64,000 nucleotides of DNA from Treponema sp. CETP13 (GCA_001885315.1 MLPZ01000007.1:84186-148185); one strand, 5' to 3'; positions 53,036-62,272 are shown, counted from the first letter of the stretch. Made by a program: numbers and translations. Notes: generated by a model not told the origin, from the sequence alone.

Positions 53036-53743
53036 TTATTTTCGTTGTGGAAAAAACAAACGGCTAGAAATTGTGCAAATAAAATTTTGTGGAAAGTTAT
53101 TTTCTGTAAAACTTGATATTGGTACATAGGCAGAAGCTGATAAACCAATTTTAATACCTGATTTATAGAAATGATCAAAAGAAATTCTTAAAGATGGATA
53201 GAAAAAATGCAAATCACTGTAAAACCATGAGTTTATATTTGAAATATCTTCAGAAACATCTTCTGTAACGTTATGTGCTGTGTAGGCGTAGCGCAGTAAA
53301 AAAGAAAGCGCTGGCTGAACTCCTAAAATAAAAGATCCAAAAGTAAAATTAAATGTGGCTGGTACATCTAAAAGAATTGCAGGGACAGAAGCTGTTCTGT
53401 TTTCTACGGCTGCAGGAAGTGCTTGTTCATTATCAGAATCCCATAAATAATAGTTTGTAAAAAGGTGTATTTGAGGTGTACATGAAATTAGAGATGTAAT
53501 TGGTATATCATATCCAACGCCTAACGAAAAAAGTATGGGAGAGGGAGCACTATCATCATATGTATTAACTTTTATCAGAGTTCCCATTTGAAAAAATAAA
53601 TTGCTAGATGTATCTATAAGGGGGGTGTCATTTTCAGTATTTTCTATGCTTTCTGTTTCGGGGGAGGTGTTAGTGGGTGTATCTAGAGAAAAAACTACTG
53701 TTATACTAGTGAAAAAGACAATGCAGCATAGAATTTTTTTCAT
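53036..53743 (-). CDS. Exported protein, probable small beta-barrel
   Basis: 235 aa with a signal peptide (MKKILCCIVFFTSITVVFS). The mature part shows alternating hydrophobic strands separated by turns (LFSLGVGYDIPI, FNFTFGSFILGVQPALSF, IGLSASAYVPIS) as in outer-membrane barrels of eight to ten strands, but it ends in LFFPQRK, not in an aromatic. SD GGAG is well placed. It is third in a minus-strand run of lipoprotein/exported genes, 3 nt after the 53747 gene. No family is recognised. Confidence 0.6.
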   Translation of the reverse strand: MKKILCCIVFFTSITVVFSLDTPTNTSPETESIENTENDTPLIDTSSNLFFQMGTLIKVNTYDDSAPSPILFSLGVGYDIPITSLISCTPQIHLFTNYYLWDSDNEQALPAAVENRTASVPAILLDVPATFNFTFGSFILGVQPALSFLLRYAYTAHNVTEDVSEDISNINSWFYSDLHFFYPSLRISFDHFYKSGIKIGLSASAYVPISSFTENNFPQNFICTISSRLFFPQRK

Positions 53744-53746
53744 TTA

Positions 53747-54973
53747 TTATTCTCCGTTATACAAGATTTCTTCTAAATTTACAACAATAAATCCACTTTT
53801 TCCTGTTTTATAAAAATCATGTTCTTCCCAACTGACATACAAATTTGAACCTGCAATAAAGGAGTATCCATAGATATAATTGTCTGGAAGTAATGGCAAT
53901 TTAAAAGCAATTGTCTTGCCGTTCTTTAGTACTGCTTTATATGGTAGTTTACCCGCAAAATAGGTTGTTCCGTCGGCAAAAACAGCAAGTGAACAATCTG
54001 TGGTACTCATTGCATACCCTTCAAGAACATCTCCTTGTTTTGTGGATTGTGAAAATACTGTAGTGTTGGAATCTGAATCTTCTAAATATCGAATGTAAAA
54101 AGGAGTTGTTTTTGGAATCATATACAATAAATCTTGTATTTTTTTTGGCGCAATACTAAAAGGAGTTGGCTCTGTTCTTTCTCGAAATTCTTCTTGATTA
54201 ATTTTTTTGCATGCCGTTGTGGTACTTAGTGATTTTATATTTTCAGGTTCATTAGAATATGTTTTGGTAAAAAGAATTGTTGTTTGATTGTCTAATGAAT
54301 TTTTAAAAGAGGCATACCATTTTTTGTTTATATACTGCAATGAATTTAGATTTAGATCTTCAAATTGAATTGCCTCATTACTAGGAACAAAATCATTTTT
54401 ATATAAAAGAGTTTTAAATTCATTAGAGAGAGGATTAAATTCAATTAAAATAGGAATAGAATTGGTATCATGATTTTGGTTTTTATCAAATATTGTGTTT
54501 GTATATAAATTAAAGGCTGGTTTATCATTTATACAATACATATTCCCTGCAGTATAATTAGTAAACAAGGAAGAATCTTTGACAAGATATGTTTGAGATG
54601 AAATCCCATCTGATTGAAGTCCTGAGACAGCTGGGCAAACAAGAATTCCTAATTTGTTAACGGTAAAAAAGACTTGGCCATTTATGATAGTGCCAGAAGT
54701 AATTCGTGGTTTTTCTGTCCATGGCTCAAGAACTTTATCTGGAGCAAGAGAAGGGCTTTGTGTTTCTAAAAAACCGGTGTTAGTAAAATAAAACCATCGA
54801 TGATTAATAGTGGTAGTAGTTGAATTTAACAATTTTGAATACGAATTTTCGGATATATTTTTATTATCATCATTGCAAGATAAATTCAAAAAAGATAAAA
54901 AGATAAAGCTACAAATACTTATGAGCAGTGCGATTGTTTTACAAAATTTATTAGTGTTGTTACAAGTTCTCAT
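53747..54973 (-). CDS. Putative lipoprotein of unknown function
   Basis: 408 aa. Signal peptide with lipobox LNLSC (Cys33), so it is predicted to be a lipoprotein. The mature protein is Asn/Thr/Ser-rich with repeated beta-like segments (NGQVFFTVNKLGILVC, DGTTYFAGKLPYKAVLKNG, GSNLYVSWEEH), which could form a beta-propeller, but I cannot place it in a family. It has no SD; a TTGAAA-17-TACACT promoter ends 7 nt before the ATG. It heads the run continuing into the 53036 and 52998 genes. Confidence 0.65.
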   Translation of the reverse strand: MRTCNNTNKFCKTIALLISICSFIFLSFLNLSCNDDNKNISENSYSKLLNSTTTTINHRWFYFTNTGFLETQSPSLAPDKVLEPWTEKPRITSGTIINGQVFFTVNKLGILVCPAVSGLQSDGISSQTYLVKDSSLFTNYTAGNMYCINDKPAFNLYTNTIFDKNQNHDTNSIPILIEFNPLSNEFKTLLYKNDFVPSNEAIQFEDLNLNSLQYINKKWYASFKNSLDNQTTILFTKTYSNEPENIKSLSTTTACKKINQEEFRERTEPTPFSIAPKKIQDLLYMIPKTTPFYIRYLEDSDSNTTVFSQSTKQGDVLEGYAMSTTDCSLAVFADGTTYFAGKLPYKAVLKNGKTIAFKLPLLPDNYIYGYSFIAGSNLYVSWEEHDFYKTGKSGFIVVNLEEILYNGE

Positions 54974-54980
54974 TACTAAC

Positions 54981-55009
54981 AGTGTAACCTTGGTTTACTG
55001 TAATTTCAA
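54981..55009 (-). promoter_or_regulatory. Promoter of the 54973 lipoprotein gene (leaderless)
   Basis: Minus-strand TTGAAA (55004-55009), 17-nt spacer, TACACT (54981-54986), 7 nt before the ATG at 54973. Confidence 0.6.
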
Positions 55010-55024
55010 GGTACAAAAAACTTG

Positions 55025-55651
55025 TTATGTTAAGTCATATACATTAAATGTTCCATCAGCGATTTTGGTTAAAATTTTTTCGATATTACAATCCCATATT
55101 ACTTCTTCTATTGAAGTGTCTGGGGCTTCTTCGATTGCATTATTTGTTATTTTTTTTAGTTCTGCTTGAAATTTTATCCAATTAAAGTGTTCAATAAATG
55201 TAGTGATTTCTTCTGTTGTCCCGTATGATTGATTATATAAACTATAGGCAATAAAGGCTGTAAATCCACCAATAATTGAGCTTTCTGTAAAATAAGGATA
55301 CAAACAACCTTGCGGATGAACATCTAATTGATTTCCGTAAAAAAGGACAGGGGTAGGTTTGTTCTTAGTGACTAGAAAACTAATTTTTGATATCCCTTCT
55401 TTGTTTAACAGATTTTCTTGTATTGTGTTGTCTGAATTTATATACCGATAGAATCCCGTTTGTTTTGAGCCTACTGTTTGTGGTGTATATTTTTTTGGTA
55501 CAGAAATTTCAATTTCTTCAGCTTGATTTTCTTTTGCAAATGGTATGTGAGAACACGAACAAAGGATATTAAATGAATATAAAATAGAAAAAAAAATCAA
55601 AAAAGCAAAATATTTGCTCCTCTTTTTTGAATATATATTAATTGTTTCCAT
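55025..55651 (-). CDS. Small putative lipoprotein of unknown function
   Basis: 208 aa. A basic N-terminus (YSKKRSKYFAF) is followed by a hydrophobic stretch and ILCSCSH, a plausible spirochaetal lipobox. The mature protein is short, with no recognised domain (KISFLVTKNKPTPVLFYGN, GGFTAFIAYSLYNQSYG). It lies 51 nt upstream of the 54973 lipoprotein gene, which has its own promoter. The two resemble each other only in general composition. Confidence 0.55.
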   Translation of the reverse strand: METINIYSKKRSKYFAFLIFFSILYSFNILCSCSHIPFAKENQAEEIEISVPKKYTPQTVGSKQTGFYRYINSDNTIQENLLNKEGISKISFLVTKNKPTPVLFYGNQLDVHPQGCLYPYFTESSIIGGFTAFIAYSLYNQSYGTTEEITTFIEHFNWIKFQAELKKITNNAIEEAPDTSIEEVIWDCNIEKILTKIADGTFNVYDLT

Positions 55652-55709
55652 ACCTAAAAAATGCTAAGGTGGAATAAAAAAAACGTAAAAACAACTATAT
55701 TTTAATAAT

Positions 55710-56717
55710 CTAAGTAAAAAGTGAGTACAAAAAGGGCCAACTAATGTACAAAGAGAATATTAGTAAAATTGAGAATCCAAACATTTGAATACTATAAGCA
55801 ACTTTTGCTGCAGTAGTTTGGTTAGCCTTTAATGTATGAAAGAGTCCAGATCTGCCACTCCATGCAAGGTATCCGGCAATCATAATAGGAATTGACATTC
55901 CCAGTGACATAGCTATTACGGAAAAGGCACCTAAACGCAATAAATGTAGTGAAAAAGAAAGTACTAATATTAAAATGGCACCGGGGCAAGGATAAATCCC
56001 AGATATAAGAAAGGGAATAAGACCATATTTTTGTAGTTTATCTGTAGGGGTGCTTTTATGTTTATCTTCTGATTGGGTTGCAAATTTTTTTTGTTGGGTT
56101 AGGTATTCTCGACTCTCGTGTATAATTAGCCAGATTGTAGTAATAATAAGCAATAGATATGTAAAGCCTTCCATGTACATAGTTACATTATCTGTATTAT
56201 AACCAATAGATCCTGCAACTCCTTTAAAAATAAGCATAATAATAATTGCGCTACAACCGTGCAAAAGAGCTAAAAATAACGAAACCATTAATGGCTCCCA
56301 CCAAGGGGAACTTCGAGTAAGATATAAAGAAAAAACGATTGTTTTTCGATGCCCTGGACCAGATGCATGTAAAATTCCATAAGCAAAGGATAATGATAAA
56401 ACAAGCCACAAAAGATGTAGATAGGAACTTTTAGACACACTTTTTGAATCGACTTTTTCTGCATTTTTTATTTTTACAAAAACATCGGCTATTTTTTCAC
56501 GCAATACACCTTGTTTTTTTATTAAATCCGGATTTCCTCCCGCTATACGTACTGGTAAAACTTCTGGAGCGCCTGTAGAAATAACTTCACCGGTTGATGG
56601 ATCGGTAATTGTTTTTGCATTTTTAGGCGTGTATATAGGATTTGCTATAAGAAAATAAGGGAATACAATTAAAAATAATAAAAAGAATAGGCTTGTTTTT
56701 TTCATACATACTACCAT
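55710..56717 (-). CDS. NicO/RcnA-like nickel-cobalt family membrane transporter
   Basis: 335 aa. N-terminal signal/anchor and a ~70-residue periplasmic segment, then about six transmembrane helices with the NicO signature HASGPGHRK (residues ~115-123), a second motif SGIYPCPGAILIL, and SLGMSIPIM. NicO-type proteins move Ni or Co ions, as importers or as RcnA-like exporters. The start at 56717 overlaps the stop of the DUF1007 gene; a second ATG at 56705 is possible. Pairing with DUF1007 is a known context for uncharacterised metal transporters. Direction and metal are undetermined. Confidence 0.82.
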   Translation of the reverse strand: MVVCMKKTSLFFLLFLIVFPYFLIANPIYTPKNAKTITDPSTGEVISTGAPEVLPVRIAGGNPDLIKKQGVLREKIADVFVKIKNAEKVDSKSVSKSSYLHLLWLVLSLSFAYGILHASGPGHRKTIVFSLYLTRSSPWWEPLMVSLFLALLHGCSAIIIMLIFKGVAGSIGYNTDNVTMYMEGFTYLLLIITTIWLIIHESREYLTQQKKFATQSEDKHKSTPTDKLQKYGLIPFLISGIYPCPGAILILVLSFSLHLLRLGAFSVIAMSLGMSIPIMIAGYLAWSGRSGLFHTLKANQTTAAKVAYSIQMFGFSILLIFSLYISWPFLYSLFT

Positions 56718-57361
56718 GTAAGGTGAATTTCTTTGGGATAATATGTATATAAACCTGGCCCTGGTTTGTAGTAAATTGTGGTATCTGTCGCAGCTCCGAC
56801 TGGATTGTAATAAACCGGATAGTTTTTGTTTTCTACTATTTCATATGTCGGTTGAACAACAGTCTCATCGTATGTAAGGGTAATAGGTTCTTTGTATTCA
56901 ATATCACAAAAATAGGTGTAATCATAAACAGCAAAGTATATATTATTACCAGTATAGGAAGATAAATCGATGTAAAATGTATAAGTCATTATACCGTCTT
57001 TAGCATGAGATCGAAATTTTGTTACAGAAGCAGGGTTTGTTCTCTCGTTCCCTTGGCGAATGAATGTATAATAGTAGTAATGTTGTAAATTAATAAAGGC
57101 ATTGTTGTAAACCTGAATGCTTTCATCAGCACTAAAATCGCCATCTTGATTTACGTCGAGCCAAGAAATAATGTCTGCACTAAATACTCTGTCAAATTCC
57201 CATGTTTCCCAAACTCCATCAAGTTTATTTTCCTTAAATACAAATTCTGATGAGTTTTTTATAAAGACGTGAGGATGAGCAAAAAGAGATGTTGCTGGAA
57301 TTATACAAAGTATAATTGCTATGTAGGTTTTTTTCATTATAGAAGAATTTATTAGTTTCAT
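56711..57361 (-). CDS. DUF1007-family periplasmic protein
   Basis: 216 aa. Signal peptide ending SLFA, then HPHVFIKNSSEFVF; the HPH motif directly after cleavage is the hallmark of DUF1007 and may bind metal. An EF-hand-like loop DVNQDGDFSADE (~residues 71-82) is a further candidate metal or calcium site. The protein likely supplies or buffers the ion for the adjacent NicO-like transporter, with which it overlaps. Translation may begin at this ATG or at the one 24 nt downstream (57337), which gives a more ordinary signal peptide (MKKTYIAIILC). It is divergent from the sugar ABC operon. Confidence 0.85.
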   Translation of the reverse strand: MKLINSSIMKKTYIAIILCIIPATSLFAHPHVFIKNSSEFVFKENKLDGVWETWEFDRVFSADIISWLDVNQDGDFSADESIQVYNNAFINLQHYYYYTFIRQGNERTNPASVTKFRSHAKDGIMTYTFYIDLSSYTGNNIYFAVYDYTYFCDIEYKEPITLTYDETVVQPTYEIVENKNYPVYYNPVGAATDTTIYYKPGPGLYTYYPKEIHLTW

Positions 57362-57438
57362 ATTATATATTCTGACTAATTATTAAAATTAAGGCAATAG
57401 AAATCAAATTTTTAAATATAAATTATGGAATTAAGCTA

Positions 57439-57466
57439 TTCAAAAAGAGTTAAATCACGGTATGAT
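57439..57466 (+). promoter_or_regulatory. Promoter of the CUT1 sugar ABC operon (leaderless)
   Basis: TTCAAA (57439-57444), 16-nt spacer, TATGAT (57461-57466), 6 nt before the ATG at 57473; no SD is present. Confidence 0.5.
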
Positions 57467-57472
57467 ATTTAT

Positions 57473-58567
57473 ATGGAAATTAAACTTAAAAATTTAACGA
57501 AAGTCTTTTCTAACAAAGAAAAAGTTGAAACTGTAGCTGTAGATAAATTAAATGTTACAATTCCTTCCGGCCACTTAGTCGGATTATTAGGCCCTTCTGG
57601 TTGTGGAAAGAGTACAACTCTATTTATGATTGCTGGACTTTTAGAGCCTTCAGAAGGTAAAATTTTTTTTGGTGATGAGAATGTAACAGAACTTCCCCCA
57701 GAAAAAAGAGGGATAGGGTTAGTTTTTCAAAACTATGCACTATATCCACACATGACAGTTTTCGAAAATATATCATTTCCATTGCGCAATTCAAAAAGTT
57801 TTAGACTTACTTATCCAAATGCAAAAAATCGTCGAAATCAGATAGAAAAAATAGTAAAAGAAACAGCTGAAGTCGTAGCAATACAAGATTTATTAAATCG
57901 TAAACCGGGGCAACTTTCTGGAGGCCAGCAACAAAGAGTTGCCATCGCTCGCGCTCTTGCAAAAAAACCTAAGGTTCTTTTATTGGACGAGCCTCTCTCA
58001 AATTTGGATGCAAGACTTCGCATTCAAACGCGCGAAGAAATTCGACGAATTCAGCAAAAAACCGGAATTACAACTATTTTTGTTACACATGATCAGGAAG
58101 AAGCTATGAGTATTACGGATGAAATTGTTGTTATGAAAGAGGGAGAAATACAGCAAGTAGGAGAACCTCAAGCTACTTATAACCATCCTGATAATGCTTT
58201 TGTAGCAAAATTTTTAGGTAATCCTCCCATAAATCTTTTTGATTCCGAAGTAAAAGATGGATATTTGTATATCAATAATGAAAAAGCTTTAAAAGTGACT
58301 CTCCCCGACGGAGTAATACAGACAGGAATTCGTCCAGAAAGTTTTAGGATTTGTAAAGAAAATGAGCAAGGGTTCGATGTGAAAGTAGATTTTAAGTCTA
58401 CTATAGGCCGAGATATTCTTATTCGTTTTAATTTAAATGATGTTTATTCAAAAGCGTTAGTTGAATCAGATAATCATATTAACAAAGGTGATACTGTAAA
58501 AATAAAATTAAAACCAAACGGAATCCATCTTTTTGAAAAAAATGGAGAGAGAATAGAAAAATGGTAG
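57473..58567 (+). CDS. CUT1 sugar ABC transporter ATPase (MalK/UgpC/MsmX type)
   Basis: 364 aa from the ATG at 57473 (MEIKLKNLTKVF). Walker A GPSGCGKST, Q-loop FQNYALYPHMTV, signature LSGGQQQR, Walker B LLLDEPLSNLD, switch His in VTHDQEEAM, then a C-terminal TOBE/OB regulatory domain (GIRPESFRI). These are typical of ATPases that energise di- and oligosaccharide or glycerol-phosphate importers. A start at 57425 adds 16 residues before the normal family start and lies upstream of the -10 box. It heads a complete four-gene importer and overlaps the first permease by 7 nt. Confidence 0.93.
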   Translation: MEIKLKNLTKVFSNKEKVETVAVDKLNVTIPSGHLVGLLGPSGCGKSTTLFMIAGLLEPSEGKIFFGDENVTELPPEKRGIGLVFQNYALYPHMTVFENISFPLRNSKSFRLTYPNAKNRRNQIEKIVKETAEVVAIQDLLNRKPGQLSGGQQQRVAIARALAKKPKVLLLDEPLSNLDARLRIQTREEIRRIQQKTGITTIFVTHDQEEAMSITDEIVVMKEGEIQQVGEPQATYNHPDNAFVAKFLGNPPINLFDSEVKDGYLYINNEKALKVTLPDGVIQTGIRPESFRICKENEQGFDVKVDFKSTIGRDILIRFNLNDVYSKALVESDNHINKGDTVKIKLKPNGIHLFEKNGERIEKW

Positions 58568-59448
58568 GTCAAAATAAAAAGAAAACAACAATTCAAGCTT
58601 TTTTCTATGTTTTACCCGCATTAATCATTATTTTTGCTTTTGTTATCTATCCGCTTATTCACACAATACGGATGAGCTTTTATTCTGAGTTTAATATTTT
58701 TAAACGTGAAGGGAGTGGTTTTGGACTTGATAGTTATATACGTGTTCTAAAAGATAGCTCTTTTAGAAAGGCTGTATTAAATACTCTTATTTATACATTT
58801 GTAACTGTGCCAATATCTCTTATTTTGGCACTTTTATTATCCCTTTTACTAAATAGTGGAATAAAAGCTTCTAAGTTTTTTCAAACAGCATATTTTTTAC
58901 CGTATGTTACCAATGCCATTGCTATTGGTTTGGCGTTTCGTTTTATTTTTCATAGTCAGTATGGTATTTTAAATAAGTTTTTAGGCTTATTTGGTATCAA
59001 TGCTATTCAATGGTTAAACGATCCTAATTTGGCTATCCCCTCTCTTTGTATTTTTGGCATTTGGTCAGGAATGGCTTTTAAAATTGTTATTTTTCTTGCT
59101 GGGTTGCAGGGGATTGATAAACAACTATATCAGGCAGCACGTATAGATGAAGCGAGTCGCTGGAGTCAATTTATACATGTTACAGTCCCACAGTTGGCTC
59201 CTATTATTTCATATCAATTGGTCATTGCAATTATAGGGGCTTTTAAAACTTATGTAGAAGTTGTTGGTTTGTTTGGTGATGCAGGACCTATTGATTCTGC
59301 TATGACTATGGTGTACTACATGTTTGAGCAGTTTTATGCTGAAAGTCATTATACTGAGGCTGCTGCTAGTGGAGTTCTAATGTTTCTCCTTATTATGGTA
59401 TTTACACTTATTCAAATGAAATTAAGTAATCGTAAAACGGATCAGTAG
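58561..59448 (+). CDS. CUT1 sugar ABC transporter permease (MalF/UgpA type)
   Basis: 295 aa with six transmembrane helices and the binding-protein-dependent transport (EAA) loop YQAARIDEASRWSQFIHVTVPQLAP, which docks onto the ATPase. It overlaps the ATPase gene end and precedes the second permease by 9 nt. Together with it, it forms the membrane channel. The substrate is not deducible. Confidence 0.94.
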   Translation: MVGQNKKKTTIQAFFYVLPALIIIFAFVIYPLIHTIRMSFYSEFNIFKREGSGFGLDSYIRVLKDSSFRKAVLNTLIYTFVTVPISLILALLLSLLLNSGIKASKFFQTAYFLPYVTNAIAIGLAFRFIFHSQYGILNKFLGLFGINAIQWLNDPNLAIPSLCIFGIWSGMAFKIVIFLAGLQGIDKQLYQAARIDEASRWSQFIHVTVPQLAPIISYQLVIAIIGAFKTYVEVVGLFGDAGPIDSAMTMVYYMFEQFYAESHYTEAAASGVLMFLLIMVFTLIQMKLSNRKTDQ

Positions 59449-59457
59449 GGGATACTT

Positions 59458-60282
59458 ATGAATAAAGCTATAAAATTAGTAATATATGTATTACTCATTG
59501 TTGGTTCGATAGTAATGCTTTTCCCGTTTTTTTGGATGATTACAGGAGCAATAAAAACATATCGTGAGATTACAGCAACTCCAGTTGTATGGTTTCCTCG
59601 TGTCCCTCAATGGCATAATTTTTACGAAGTTTTAACAATGAAATCAAATCCATTTAGCCTTTATTTTGTAAATTCTGTTCTAGTGGCTGTTTCAAATACT
59701 GTTTTTACATTGATTACGACAATTCTTGCTGCTTTTGCTTTTTCAAGGTTAGAATTTTCAGGAAGGGACAAACTTTTTAGTTTTTTACTCACAACAATGA
59801 TGATTCCTAGTCAAATGTATTTAATTACAAATTTTATTACTATTACAAATTTACACTTATATGACAATCTTATAGCCCAGATTTTACCTTATACAGCAAG
59901 TATTTTTTACATCTATCTATTGCGCCAATTTTTTAATCAAATTCCAGAACAGCTGTATCTGGCAGCAAAAGTTGATGGGTGTTCTGATTGGAAATATCTA
60001 TGGACAATTATGGTTCCAAATGCAAAGAGTTCACTCGTTACGATAGGGCTTTTTAATTTTATTGCATCGTGGAATGCCTATTTGTGGCCAATTATGGTTA
60101 CGGGATCAGTAAAAAAGCGAGTTCTTTCTATTGGATTAATGTATTTTGCTGGAGAAGCAGGTACAGATTATCAGCTTATGATGGCAGGAGCTACAATAGT
60201 AGTTGTTCCTCTTGTTATTATATATTTATGTTTTCAACGCTACATTATTCAAGGTATAGCGCGTGGGGGCTTAAAAGGCTAA
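59458..60282 (+). CDS. CUT1 sugar ABC transporter permease (MalG/UgpE type)
   Basis: 274 aa with six transmembrane helices; family start VLLIVGSIVMLFPFFWMI and EAA loop YLAAKVDGCSDWKYLWTIMVPNAKS. SD AGGGGA is well placed. It is the partner of the preceding permease and is followed 63 nt later by the binding-protein gene. Confidence 0.94.
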   Translation: MNKAIKLVIYVLLIVGSIVMLFPFFWMITGAIKTYREITATPVVWFPRVPQWHNFYEVLTMKSNPFSLYFVNSVLVAVSNTVFTLITTILAAFAFSRLEFSGRDKLFSFLLTTMMIPSQMYLITNFITITNLHLYDNLIAQILPYTASIFYIYLLRQFFNQIPEQLYLAAKVDGCSDWKYLWTIMVPNAKSSLVTIGLFNFIASWNAYLWPIMVTGSVKKRVLSIGLMYFAGEAGTDYQLMMAGATIVVVPLVIIYLCFQRYIIQGIARGGLKG

Positions 60283-60345
60283 CAAAAACATGTAAACTTG
60301 GTTTCGTGTTTTTTATATTTTTTTCTACAAAGAAAGGAGCGTAGA

Positions 60346-61671
60346 ATGAAAAAATTATTGTCGTTGATTGTAGCTGTTACATTACTTGCAGCAGCAGTTT
60401 TTGCTGGTGGTTCTAAAGATAGCCAGACAACATCTAAAAAATCTGTTTCTGCTGAAGAGCTCAAAGCTGCAAATGTAACTCTTGAGTTCTGGCATGCACA
60501 GACTAAATCGAATGAAGAGGCTATGAATGAGGTTGTTGATCTTTTTAATGCAACTAATGAATATGGCATAACTGTAAATGCAACATCACAAGGTGGTTAC
60601 ACAGATTGCCATAAAAAAGTTACTTCAGCATTAGCTGCTGGAAGCCAACCTAATGTTGCACAGGCATATAATAATAACATTCTTACCTATATGCCTTCTG
60701 GTTTATTATTAGATATAACTGATTATTTAAATGATGAATTTGGGATAAGCGCAAAAGATAAGGCTACAATCGTTCCTTCCTATATCGAAGAAAATGCAGC
60801 TTATCCTGATGGACGCTCTTATTCAACTTCGCTTGGAAAATCTACTGAGGTTTTATACTATAACAAGACTTTTTTTGAAGAACATAATTTAAAAGTTCCT
60901 ACTACTTATGATGAACTTACAGAAGTAGCTAAAAAGGCTACAGAAATTCTTGGTAAACCAGCTTTTGGATATGATGATGCCCAAAATCTTTCAATTTATG
61001 GGCCTCAAAATTTTGGTGCACAATATGCCACTTCGGATGGTACTGTTCTTTTATTTAATAAAGACAATATTGATGCAACAATGGCTTGTTATGAATGGTG
61101 GCAAAAAGGCATACAAGAAGGATATTTCCGTATCCCAGGAGAAGATGGATATTTGTCAGGCCCATTCGGTTCTGGACAAGTTGTCATGTTTATAGGTTCT
61201 ATCTCTGGTGTTTTTTATGTAAACCCTGATGGTTTTGAAGCTGCTGTTGCATCAATACCTTTTGGTAAAAATCCTACTGTTATACAACAGGGAGGTAATT
61301 TTTGCGGATTTCAGAGTGGAGATGCTGTTACAGATTTAGCAACTTCTATCTTCTTAGAATTTTTGTATACTCCAGAAGCTTCAGCTCTCTATGCAGCGGG
61401 AACAGGATATGCTCCTGCAAATGCAGCCGGTGTAAATGAGCAAGTGTACAAAGATTGTATAGCAAAAGGAGATTTAAATGCACAAGCTAAAGATGTAGCT
61501 TCAAATTATCCAGAAGATGCACGTGGATTTGATCCTGTTTTTGCAGAAAGCTATGCAACCAGAACCGAATTAGGTAAAGTTATTGAAACAATTTCACTCG
61601 ATAAAGACGCCAAAATAGAAGATGCAATAAGGACTGTTGCAGACAAACTTGGTTGTGAGTACGCTGAATAA
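60346..61671 (+). CDS. CUT1 sugar ABC transporter binding protein (SBP_bac_1)
   Basis: 441 aa from the ATG at 60346 (MKKLLSLIVAVTLLAAAVFA), set by AAAGGAG 7 nt upstream; an upstream in-frame ATG at 60298 has no SD. Signal peptide without lipobox Cys, ending VFAGGSKD, the same mature start style as MglB here. Family 1 extracellular binding protein: VTLEFWHAQTKSNEEAMNEV, LYYNKTFFEEHNLKVPTTYDEL, a QSGDAVTDLATSIFLEFLY stretch. UgpB-like features suggest oligosaccharides or glycerol-3-phosphate esters, not proven. It is the last gene of the operon, followed by a terminator. Confidence 0.93.
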   Translation: MKKLLSLIVAVTLLAAAVFAGGSKDSQTTSKKSVSAEELKAANVTLEFWHAQTKSNEEAMNEVVDLFNATNEYGITVNATSQGGYTDCHKKVTSALAAGSQPNVAQAYNNNILTYMPSGLLLDITDYLNDEFGISAKDKATIVPSYIEENAAYPDGRSYSTSLGKSTEVLYYNKTFFEEHNLKVPTTYDELTEVAKKATEILGKPAFGYDDAQNLSIYGPQNFGAQYATSDGTVLLFNKDNIDATMACYEWWQKGIQEGYFRIPGEDGYLSGPFGSGQVVMFIGSISGVFYVNPDGFEAAVASIPFGKNPTVIQQGGNFCGFQSGDAVTDLATSIFLEFLYTPEASALYAAGTGYAPANAAGVNEQVYKDCIAKGDLNAQAKDVASNYPEDARGFDPVFAESYATRTELGKVIETISLDKDAKIEDAIRTVADKLGCEYAE

Positions 61672-61694
61672 TAATATTAAGTAACATAGTTTTT

Positions 61695-61728
61695 ATATAT
61701 CCAGCAGAAATGCTGGATATATTTTTTT
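61695..61728 (+). terminator. Rho-independent terminator of the CUT1 sugar operon
   Basis: 12-bp stem ATATATCCAGCA/TGCTGGATATAT (61695-61706/61711-61722) closed by a GAAA tetraloop and followed by T residues to 61728. It overlaps the stop codon of the convergent oxidoreductase gamma gene by 2 nt. Confidence 0.92.
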
Positions 61729-62272
61729 ATGAATAATTGAGAGCTGCTTTTTGTCCTTCTGTTACTGCCTGAATATTTAAGTCAATAAGATTTTTTTTTG
61801 ACTCTGTAAAAAAATCAGCAAAAATTGTCGTTAAATTTACAAGAGAGACAGCCTTTGTTAAATTTGCAAGAGCTCCGAGCATAACCATATTTGAGGCTTT
61901 TTCGTTTCCAATTTTTTTTGCAATATCAAATGCCGGTATTTTTGCTATTGTAATATCTTTTCTAGTTGGCAATTCTAAAATAAGAGAAGTATTTAAAAGC
62001 ATTAATCCCCCCTCTTTTAAAATTGTTTCTGCAACGAGAAGGCCTGCTTGATCCATAACAACAACTGAATCTGCTTGGGTAACAATTGGGCTTGCAATTT
62101 CTGAATCTGAAATAATTACATTAGCTTGAGCCATGCCTCCACGTTTTTCTGCTCCGTAAAAAGGGAAAAACGTTACTTCTTTTCCTTCTTGCATAGCACA
62201 AAATGACCAAATTTTTCCAAGCGAAACAATACCTTGTCCTCCAAAACCTGTAAAAAATGTTTTTTCTAACAT
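61727..62272 (-). CDS. 2-oxoacid:ferredoxin oxidoreductase, gamma subunit
   Basis: 181 aa gamma domain of the pyruvate/2-oxoacid:ferredoxin oxidoreductase family, with TFFTGFGGQGIVSLGKIW, FPFYGAEKRGGMAQANVIISD and VVMDQAG. With alpha and beta it oxidatively decarboxylates a 2-oxoacid to acyl-CoA and reduces ferredoxin in anaerobic metabolism. It is the last gene of alpha-beta-gamma, 10 nt after beta. Subunit sizes and sequence style fit VOR/KOR (branched-chain 2-oxoacid or 2-oxoglutarate) enzymes better than pyruvate enzymes, but the substrate is not certain. Confidence 0.9.
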   Translation of the reverse strand: MLEKTFFTGFGGQGIVSLGKIWSFCAMQEGKEVTFFPFYGAEKRGGMAQANVIISDSEIASPIVTQADSVVVMDQAGLLVAETILKEGGLMLLNTSLILELPTRKDITIAKIPAFDIAKKIGNEKASNMVMLGALANLTKAVSLVNLTTIFADFFTESKKNLIDLNIQAVTEGQKAALNYS

